Origin: Trueperaceae bacterium
GTDB taxonomy: Bacteria > Deinococcota > Deinococci > Deinococcales > Trueperaceae
Length of the DNA stretch: 6,043 bases
Direction of reading: 5' to 3'
NCBI GenBank assembly: GCA_007130355.1
Contig: SLSQ01000192.1
Location: forward strand, 1 to 6,043
A program made the position numbers and the translations under genes. Positions within the stretch are counted from its first letter, which is position 1. Each line of letters begins with the position of its first letter. Shown here piece after piece: positions 1 through 4,468 of this stretch. The notes beneath the pieces were generated by a model. That model ran no database searches and was not told where the DNA came from. It saw only the letters and a program-made list of their open reading frames with translations.

Positions 1-130
1 GGAGGATCACGATCGCGAGGAGCATGCGCACCACGTTGGCACGGGTCGCGCGCCGCGGTCCCGCCACCACCACCGGCCGGCCCGCGCCGGCGTTGGGACC
101 GGAGTCCGGACCGGCGTCCTGGGGGTTCAT
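1..130 (-). CDS. N-terminus of a probable membrane protein, partial
   Basis: The ATG at 130-128 overlaps the TGA stop of the sigma-factor gene (129-127) in an ATGA arrangement, which suggests translational coupling. Only about 43 codons lie inside the window, and the gene runs off the left edge. The visible protein begins MNPQDAGPDSGPNAGAG, a flexible Gly/Pro/Asp-rich stretch. It is followed by a basic patch (PRRATRAN, about residues 25-32) and then by the start of a hydrophobic run (VVRMLLAIVIL, about residues 33-43). A disordered cytoplasmic N-tail, basic residues and a hydrophobic segment fit a membrane protein or a membrane-anchored exported protein. The family cannot be recognised from this much. 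Translation presumably relies on ribosomes finishing the sigma-factor gene, since the upstream bases are coding. Confidence 0.6.
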   Translation of the reverse strand, partial: MNPQDAGPDSGPNAGAGRPVVVAGPRRATRANVVRMLLAIVIL

Positions 131-1416
131 TCCAAGAAGTCCCGCAGCTTGCGGGTGCGGCTCTCGTGGTACTTGAGCTTGCGCAGCGCCTTGTTCTCGA
201 TCTGCCGGATCCGCTCGCGCGTCACGCCGAAGAACTGCCCGACCTCCTCGAGCGTGTGCTCGCGGCCGTCGACCAGGCCCTTGCGCATCTTGAGGACCTG
301 CGATTCGCGTTCGTTGAGCTTTCCGAGCGCCTCCTCGAGCTCTTCGCTGAGGATGATCTTGCTGGCCTCGTCGATCGGGCTCTCGATCTGCTCGTCGGGG
401 ATGAAGTCGCCGTAGAAGCTGTCCTCCTCGTCCCCGATCGGGGTCTCGAGGCTGAACGGTTCCCGGGTCAGCTTGAACGCCTCCTCGACCTTCTCGGCGT
501 TCCACTCCGGCCCCATGGCGTCGGCGATCTCCTCGTAGGTCGGTTCGCGCGAGAGCTCCTGCTGCAAGCGGCGGCTGGCACGGGTGAGCTTGTTGATCGT
601 CTCGACCATGTGCACCGGAATGCGGATCGTGCGCGACTGGTCGGCGATGGCGCGGTTGATCGCCTGGCGGATCCACCAGGTGGCATAGGTGCTGAACTTG
701 TAGCGGCGCCGGTACTCGAACTTCTCGACCGCCCGGATCAGGCCCTGATTGCCCTCCTGGATCAGGTCCAAGAAGCTCATGCCGCGACCGTTGTACTTCT
801 TGGCGATGCTGACCACCAGGCGGAGGTTCGCCTCGATCAGGTGCTGGCGGGCCAGATCGCCGTCCTCGACGATCCGCTGCAGGCGTCGCGTATCGCGCGC
901 GCCACGTTCCTCGTCGTCCGTATCGAGCGTCACCCGAGCGGCTTCGCCCTCCTCGATCCTGCGGGCGAGGCTGATCTCCTCTTCGAGGGTGAGGAGCTTG
1001 ACGCGGCCGATCTCCTGCAGGTACTGCCGGACCGGATCGTTCGTGCGGATGCGGGCGTCGGCCAGCGCTTCGGCGCGCGCCTCGAGCGCGGCGATGCCGC
1101 GGCGGGCCACGTCCTCGTCGTCCTCGAGCTCGTCGGCCAGCTCGCCGACCACCTCGTCGTCGATCACCTCGTCGTCGGCCAGGTCGGCGATGTCGATCCC
1201 CTGCCGCTCGAGGTGCTCCATCAGGTCCTCGAAGGCGACGTCGCCGGTCTCGAGGTCGAGGACGCCGAGCGCCTTGACGAACGCACCGCTGATCTGTTCG
1301 GTGTCGAGGGAACCTTCGGACTTGCCCCGGGCCACCAAGGCACGGATCGGCTCGGACTCGATCCAGGCGGGATCGTTCGCGACCGGAGTCCGTGTCGTCT
1401 CGGCGTTCTTCGCCAT
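127..1416 (-). CDS. rpoD: Primary (housekeeping) RNA polymerase sigma factor, RpoD/SigA
   Basis: This is a 429-aa group 1 sigma-70 factor that directs RNA polymerase to housekeeping promoters. Residues about 21-75 look like region 1.1, and an acidic stretch covers about 76-103. Region 1.2 is at about 124-158 (begins TNDPVRQYLQEIG). Region 2 is at about 186-262, including HLIEANLRLVVSIAKKY, the core-binding DLIQEGNQGLIRAVEKF and the -10 recognition helix YATWWIRQAINRAI (244-257). Region 3 is at about 265-340. Region 4 is at about 360-429, with the -35-binding helix-turn-helix at 387-414 (HTLEEVGQFFGVTRERIRQI). The core closely resembles Thermus/Deinococcus SigA as I recall it, including the LETPIGDEEDSFYGDFIPDE segment and the HESRTRKLRDFLE end. 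The linker between regions 1.2 and 2 is short (about 30 residues). The start at 1416 is chosen because GGAGGAGG lies just upstream and the protein begins MAKNAETT. The in-frame extension to 1554 would translate the promoter and half of a hairpin. The stop overlaps the next gene's ATG. Confidence 0.97.
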   Translation of the reverse strand: MAKNAETTRTPVANDPAWIESEPIRALVARGKSEGSLDTEQISGAFVKALGVLDLETGDVAFEDLMEHLERQGIDIADLADDEVIDDEVVGELADELEDDEDVARRGIAALEARAEALADARIRTNDPVRQYLQEIGRVKLLTLEEEISLARRIEEGEAARVTLDTDDEERGARDTRRLQRIVEDGDLARQHLIEANLRLVVSIAKKYNGRGMSFLDLIQEGNQGLIRAVEKFEYRRRYKFSTYATWWIRQAINRAIADQSRTIRIPVHMVETINKLTRASRRLQQELSREPTYEEIADAMGPEWNAEKVEEAFKLTREPFSLETPIGDEEDSFYGDFIPDEQIESPIDEASKIILSEELEEALGKLNERESQVLKMRKGLVDGREHTLEEVGQFFGVTRERIRQIENKALRKLKYHESRTRKLRDFLE

Positions 1417-1428
1417 CCTGCCTCCTCC
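1417..1428 (-). promoter_or_regulatory. Strong Shine-Dalgarno that fixes the rpoD start
   Basis: On the minus strand GGAGGAGG (1428-1421) is followed by CAGG and then the ATG at 1416-1414. This is a near-perfect ribosome binding site. It supports the 429-aa start over the longer in-frame opening that reaches 1554. Confidence 0.85.
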
Positions 1429-1483
1429 GCCGTGACGCGGCGTCTCGGCTTCACGGGACCGTACCTGAGGGTTACGGGGGCAA

Positions 1484-1492
1484 AGCGTACCA
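1484..1492 (-). promoter_or_regulatory. Candidate extended -10 promoter for rpoD
   Basis: The minus strand reads TGG TACGCT, which is TGn followed by a TAnnnT hexamer. It lies about 70 nt upstream of the rpoD ATG, giving a predicted leader of about 60 nt. No convincing -35 box sits 16-18 nt upstream, as is usual when an extended -10 compensates. The flanking 11-mer GTGGTACGCTT also occurs upstream of the binding-protein gene at 4344-4354 on the plus strand, which raises confidence. Assigned from sequence only. Confidence 0.45.
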
Positions 1493-1510
1493 CGCACACG
1501 ACGCGGTTCC

Positions 1511-1525
1511 GCGGGCAGCGCCCGC
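1511..1525. repeat. Small inverted repeat in the rpoD upstream region
   Basis: GCGGGC (1511-1516) and GCCCGC (1520-1525) form a 6-bp stem with a 3-nt loop. It lies between the large hairpin at 1538-1572 and the predicted rpoD promoter. It may be a secondary part of the termination region or a chance GC-rich palindrome. Confidence 0.3.
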
Positions 1526-1537
1526 GCCGCACCCGAT

Positions 1538-1572
1538 CGTGGGCCCGAGCGCACGGTGCGCTCGGGCCCACG
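1538..1572 (-). terminator. Large hairpin, probable terminator of the oxidase-cytochrome unit
   Basis: A perfect 16-bp inverted repeat (arms 1538-1553 and 1557-1572, left arm CGTGGGCCCGAGCGCA) has a 3-nt loop and begins 26 nt past the cytochrome stop. It separates that unit from the rpoD promoter. No T-run follows on either strand, so it is not a textbook Rho-independent terminator. It may be a U-less terminator of the kind proposed for high-GC bacteria, a Rho/processing barrier or an mRNA 3'-end stabiliser. Confidence 0.55.
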
Positions 1573-1598
1573 TGACGGGCCGTTCCGCCCCGGTGGCG

Positions 1599-2423
1599 TC
1601 AGTTCGCCGCGCCGGGCCGGAAGGTCGGGTCGTCGGGATCGATCTCGGAGGGACCGTCCCGCACCTCCTCGACCTGTTCGACGGTGACGGCTCCGGCGTC
1701 GTTGCCCCAGGAGGTGCGCATGTAGCTGACCACCGCCGCCATCTCCTCGTCCGAGAGGCCGCCGAACGCCGGCATGCCGGCACGGCCGTACATCGGAACG
1801 TGGATCACGAACGGGGCGTCCGCGTTCAGGAAGGCGTTGCCGGCGAGGGCCGGGAACGCACCCGGAACGCCCTGCCCCTCGACGCCGTGGCAGGCGGCGC
1901 AGTTGGCGCCGTACACCTGGGCCCCGAGTTCAGCGTCCCACTCGACCTCCTCCGGCGCCTCCTCGGCGTCGGCATCGTCGGGTTCGTCCGCGTCCTCGGG
2001 CTCGGCCGGCTCTTCGGCCTCCTCGGCCGGCTCGGGGCCGGGGTCGGCGCCGAGTTCGTCGCGGACCTCGGCGACCGTGGCGGCGTCGATCTCGCCGGCG
2101 TCGTTGCCCCACGAGGTGCGGACGTAGGTGGACACGTCGGCGATCTCGGCGTCGGTGAGGGTGGTCGCGAAGCCGGGCATGGCGCCCGCGCCCTGCAGCG
2201 GCAGGGCCAGCAGGGCGTGCGCGTCCCCGAGGACGACCTCGCTGCCGACCAGGGACGGGAAGGCGCCGCCGCCCTCGCCGGACGGACCGTGGCAGGTGGC
2301 GCACTGGTTCTCGTAGATCTCGGCGCCCTGCGCCGCGGCCGCCGAGGCGAACGCCCACGCGACGACCGCGAGCAGAAGGGCGACGGCCCGGAGCCGCCGC
2401 CTAATGACCTGGAGGTCATGCAC
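1599..2423 (-). CDS. Exported diheme c-type cytochrome, two tandem cytochrome c domains
   Basis: This 274-aa protein has a Sec signal peptide: basic RRRLR, a hydrophobic run at about 13-25 and small residues ASAAAAQG near a likely cleavage at about 30. Domain 1 carries heme motif CATCH (41-45) and a probable axial Met in AMPGF (Met82). Domain 2 carries CAACH (175-179) and a probable axial Met in GMPAF (Met217). Both domains end with the identical RTSWGNDAG (102-110 and 236-244), indicating internal duplication. A strongly acidic Glu/Asp/Pro/Ala linker of about 40 residues (about 122-163) joins them. The hemes would be attached in the periplasm, where the protein should carry single electrons. 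The GTG start at 2423 lies 8 nt after GAAGGG and overlaps the 3' end of the flavin oxidase gene by 8 nt, so the two are co-transcribed and probably functionally paired. The oxidase is the obvious candidate electron donor. The downstream partner (terminal oxidase or other) is not in the window. Confidence 0.93.
   Translation of the reverse strand: MHDLQVIRRRLRAVALLLAVVAWAFASAAAAQGAEIYENQCATCHGPSGEGGGAFPSLVGSEVVLGDAHALLALPLQGAGAMPGFATTLTDAEIADVSTYVRTSWGNDAGEIDAATVAEVRDELGADPGPEPAEEAEEPAEPEDADEPDDADAEEAPEEVEWDAELGAQVYGANCAACHGVEGQGVPGAFPALAGNAFLNADAPFVIHVPMYGRAGMPAFGGLSDEEMAAVVSYMRTSWGNDAGAVTVEQVEEVRDGPSEIDPDDPTFRPGAAN
1693..2111. repeat. Pair of 17-nt direct repeats marking the duplicated cytochrome domains
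   Basis: CCGGCGTCGTTGCCCCA occurs at 1693-1709 and again at 2095-2111. Each copy is followed, after one differing base, by GAGGTGCG. The copies encode the shared WGNDAG part of RTSWGNDAG at the end of each heme domain. The conservation probably reflects domain duplication plus strong codon bias rather than a mobile repeat. Confidence 0.6.
2404..2419. repeat. Near-perfect palindrome at the oxidase/cytochrome junction
   Basis: ATGACCT (2404-2410) and AGGTCAT (2413-2419) are perfect inverted arms around a 2-nt centre. It lies 4 nt inside the cytochrome start and touches the oxidase stop codon. In mRNA it could form a small hairpin affecting cytochrome initiation. In DNA it resembles a dimer-binding operator half-site pair. 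It could also be chance within coding sequence. Confidence 0.35.
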
Positions 2424-4044
2424 GCGCGAATCCCTTCACGGCCGCTCGGGCCTCGTCCTGGGCCGCACGCCGGTGCAGCTTCTCGATCTGGATCCAGGCC
2501 GATTCGATGCCGCCCGCCATCCAGCCGGTCAGGTAGCTGAGGTGCTCGCCGGCGAGGTAGACGCGGCCGTCCGGCTCGTTCAGAACCGGGTAGGCGTCCT
2601 GACGGGCGCTGCCGGACCAGGAGGCCCAACCGCCCAGGCTGTACGGCACCAGGTGCCAAGCGACGCTGAAGCCGGTCTCGTAGGCGTCGCGGTACTGGCC
2701 GGGGTGCAGCCGTTCGCCGATGTCCAGCGCGTACTGGACCCGGTCCTCGTGGCTCATGCCGCTGACGCGGACCGCTTCGCCGCCGAAGTTGTAGTACCCG
2801 AGGAGCACGCCCTTCTGTTTGTGGAACCCGTACGACGGGTACGAGATGTTGCCCGCGAAGTTCGTGACGCTGTGGCCGCCGTAGATGTGGTCGTCCTCTT
2901 CCCAGAAGCGGCGGGAGAACTGCAGCCCCATCTTTCCGGTCGAGGCGTACGACACCTCGCCCATCGCGCGGCGGTGCTCCTCGGAGTGGCCGTTGTCGAT
3001 CTGGTTCAGGACCGACAGCGGGATCGTGTTGATCAGGTAGTCGCCTTCGATCGTGTACGTCTCGCCGCTGCGCACGTTCTCGACCTCGACGGTGACGCCC
3101 TCGTCGTTCTGACGGATCCGTTGCACCTCCATGCCGTAGCGGATCATGTGGCCGACCTCGCGCTCGAACGCCTTGGCGATCCGGTCCATCCCGCCGACCG
3201 GTTGCAGCATGGTGGGCTGCTGGTTCCACGCGCCGATCGAGCGGAAGGTCCGGCCGAGCCCGGAGCGGAGCAGGTCGAGGAACCCGTGCGGGTCGGAGGA
3301 CTCGCCGGGGTTCATGCCGGCCCCGGGGTTCGAGGCGTAGCCGCGTCCGCTGGTGCCGCGGTAGGCGAGGTCCTCGCTGTCGAGGTAGCCCTCGTGCACC
3401 AGGTACGAGATCAACTGTTCCTTGTCGTCGGCGGTCAGTTCGCGGTCCAGCGCGTCCTGATCGGCGGCCTTGGCGAGGAGCTCGGCGGTATGGCCCCGCA
3501 TGTCGGCCTTGATCTCGCGCTGACGCATCCGCTGACCCGAGAACGGGCCGTCGATGTCGTCGTGCAGCACGTAGGCGTTGTCGTTCTGATTGACCATCAC
3601 CTCGAGCGGCACGCCGAACTTCGTGCAGTAGTGCAGCGTCGAGCGGTGGTGGAACGGGATCCGCCACGGCCCGTGGTTGATGTACTCGCCCTCGTCGAAC
3701 AGGCACCGCTGCGTGGTGCCGGTGACGTCGGTGAGCGAGAACCCGCGACGCGCCGACTGCGTCCGCCCGCCGGCGAAGGTGCGCGCCTCGAGGATCGGCG
3801 TCTCGTAGCCGAGCTTGGAGAGCTCGTACGCGGCGGTCATGCCGGCGAGGCCGGCGCCGAGCACGATCACGCGCGTGCCGTCGCTGCGGCCGGAGAGGTC
3901 GGGCGGCGCGTCCTGTGCGGACGCCATGCTCATCCCGAACGAGTCGAGCGCGCTGAACACCGCGGTGGTCCCGCCCACGGCGCCCAGCATCTTCAGGAAG
4001 TTCCTACGGTCCAGGTTCGTGTTCGGTCGATCGGTATCGGCCAT
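2416..4044 (-). CDS. Tat-exported FAD amine oxidase, L-amino-acid-oxidase-like
   Basis: This 542-aa flavoprotein of the monoamine/L-amino-acid oxidase superfamily should oxidise a primary or secondary amine, or an amino acid, to an imine using FAD. A Tat signal (DRRNFLKML, residues 12-20, then a hydrophobic run and ASAQD at 41-45) predicts export of the folded, flavin-loaded protein. The FAD-binding GAGLAG lies at 63-68, with LEAR (85-88) for the ribose and GGR at 92-94. GPWRIP (125-130) followed by HHRSTL and KFGVPL parallels the GPMRLP region of L-amino-acid oxidases, whose Arg binds the substrate carboxylate (here Arg128). QPVGGM is at 281-286. Lys371 in STGKMGLQF is a candidate for the conserved Lys near FAD N5. 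The C-terminal FAD/substrate block is LAGEH (497-501) plus TGWMAGGIESAW (506-517). No Cys lies in the C-terminal half, so an MAO-type cysteinyl-FAD link is unlikely. The ATG at 4044 places the Tat motif correctly, but its Shine-Dalgarno is weak (GGGGG about 8 nt upstream). The stop overlaps the cytochrome start. The substrate is not identified. Confidence 0.92.
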   Translation of the reverse strand: MADTDRPNTNLDRRNFLKMLGAVGGTTAVFSALDSFGMSMASAQDAPPDLSGRSDGTRVIVLGAGLAGMTAAYELSKLGYETPILEARTFAGGRTQSARRGFSLTDVTGTTQRCLFDEGEYINHGPWRIPFHHRSTLHYCTKFGVPLEVMVNQNDNAYVLHDDIDGPFSGQRMRQREIKADMRGHTAELLAKAADQDALDRELTADDKEQLISYLVHEGYLDSEDLAYRGTSGRGYASNPGAGMNPGESSDPHGFLDLLRSGLGRTFRSIGAWNQQPTMLQPVGGMDRIAKAFEREVGHMIRYGMEVQRIRQNDEGVTVEVENVRSGETYTIEGDYLINTIPLSVLNQIDNGHSEEHRRAMGEVSYASTGKMGLQFSRRFWEEDDHIYGGHSVTNFAGNISYPSYGFHKQKGVLLGYYNFGGEAVRVSGMSHEDRVQYALDIGERLHPGQYRDAYETGFSVAWHLVPYSLGGWASWSGSARQDAYPVLNEPDGRVYLAGEHLSYLTGWMAGGIESAWIQIEKLHRRAAQDEARAAVKGFARA

Positions 4045-4082
4045 TCGGATTCGGCCCCCAATGCGTTCGCGTCGGGAGGTCG

Positions 4083-4150
4083 CTTCGCGGTCCGAAGGGG
4101 CACGCGGCGCCCCGTGCCGGACTCGCCGCCCGGACCCGGCGTCCGGGCGG
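4083..4150. repeat. Cluster of three hairpins in the oxidase leader
   Basis: The three inverted repeats are CTTCG/CGAAG (4083-4087 with 4093-4097), GGCACG/CGTGCC (4099-4104 with 4113-4118) and CCGCCCGGAC/GTCCGGGCGG (4126-4135 with 4141-4150, 10 bp, 5-nt loop). If the oxidase transcript starts upstream of 4150, all three lie in its 5' leader. They could be a regulatory or stabilising structure or a roadblock to transcription entering from either side. No T-runs accompany them. Confidence 0.4.
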
Positions 4151-4280
4151 GGGACGGCGCGACGGCTCGCGTCGAGGGCGCTAACCGTGCAGGACGCAGC
4201 GAGCCACGCGTTCGCGTCTCGCTCGCCTCGTGCGATCGCCGGCCCCGGATTCGGAGCGGTCGTGCGCCGTCATGCCCGAA

Positions 4281-4289
4281 ACGGTATCA
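4281..4289 (-). promoter_or_regulatory. Weak candidate promoter for the oxidase-cytochrome unit
   Basis: On the minus strand TGA TACCGT fits an extended -10 (TGn plus TAnnnT). A good -35-like TTGACG lies at 4314-4309, but the 22-nt gap to the hexamer is too long for a normal pairing. The leader to the oxidase ATG would be about 230 nt. I found nothing better closer to the gene. Confidence 0.2.
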
Positions 4290-4344
4290 GCGGGTGTTCG
4301 ATCCGATTCGTCAAGGGGCGAACGTCCCGGGGGCGGGGCGTTAG

Positions 4345-4353
4345 TGGTACGCT
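4345..4353 (+). promoter_or_regulatory. Candidate extended -10 promoter for the ABC transporter genes
   Basis: TGG TACGCT is an extended -10 without a clear -35 box. It sits inside the 11-mer GTGGTACGCTT (4344-4354), which is repeated upstream of rpoD. Transcription would begin near 4360, leaving a leader of about 110 nt before the binding-protein ATG. Confidence 0.45.
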
Positions 4354-4425
4354 TACGTCGAAGTCACGGTCGAGAGGGGTCCGGCCATGAAGGGTCTTCG
4401 GCGGTTCGGAGCCGTCGTGCACCCT

Positions 4426-4461
4426 GGAGGGACTCCCCGGCCGGCCGCACCGAAAGGGGAG
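4426..4461 (+). promoter_or_regulatory. Possible Shine-Dalgarno-masking leader of the binding-protein gene
   Basis: The Shine-Dalgarno GGGGAG (4456-4461), 7 nt before the ATG at 4469, is exactly complementary to CTCCCC (4433-4438), so a 6-bp stem with a 17-nt loop could hide it. The same CTCC (4433-4436) can instead pair with the adjacent GGAG (4426-4429) across a 3-nt loop, which would free the Shine-Dalgarno. These two pairings are mutually exclusive, as in translational switches. No known riboswitch core was recognised, and GC-rich sequence makes such pairings easy to find. Confidence 0.35.
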
Positions 4462-4468
4462 CCACCCG

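Larger units (their letters stand above)
4045..4468. other. Divergent intergenic control region
   Basis: This 424-nt stretch separates the minus-strand oxidase from the plus-strand binding-protein gene. I see no credible gene in it; the open frames crossing it are compositional. It contains three successive hairpins close to the oxidase start (4083-4150), a weak minus-strand promoter candidate near 4281-4289, an extended -10 on the plus strand (4345-4353) and a leader of about 110 nt with alternative pairings around the binding-protein Shine-Dalgarno. The part between 4151 and 4280 is GC-rich and holds only weak palindromes, including one around 4198-4222. No known riboswitch was recognised. 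Confidence 0.6.

Noticed and set aside
1417..1554. N-terminal extension of the sigma factor to an upstream start at 1554
   Set aside because: The extra residues are Arg/Pro-rich and unlike any sigma factor. They would overlap the promoter and the large hairpin. The strong Shine-Dalgarno at 1421-1428 points to 1416.
166..1575. 469-codon open frame on the plus strand, antisense to rpoD
   Set aside because: It mirrors the rpoD codons in a GC-rich genome. The translation is low-complexity Leu/Asp/Arg/Val-rich with no recognisable domain, while the opposite strand encodes an unmistakable sigma factor.
1826..3706. 626-codon minus-strand open frame spanning the oxidase and cytochrome in another frame
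   Set aside because: The translation is Arg/Pro-rich low complexity and overlaps two confident genes in the wrong frame. The ATG at 2419 within it is also not used by the cytochrome, whose heme motifs are in the GTG frame from 2423.
2404..4344. 646-codon plus-strand open frame antisense to the flavin oxidase
   Set aside because: It is a compositional shadow rich in Val, Ala, Gly and Arg with no domain. The minus strand holds a complete FAD enzyme with all its motifs.
4365..4468. Known riboswitch (TPP because of the NMT1-like product, or glycine because of GAGAGG and CACCGAAAGGGG strings)
   Set aside because: The TPP core elements (CTGAGA and the later conserved block) are absent. The glycine-aptamer strings are only partial, lack the GCAA and CTCAGG parts, and run straight into the start codon.
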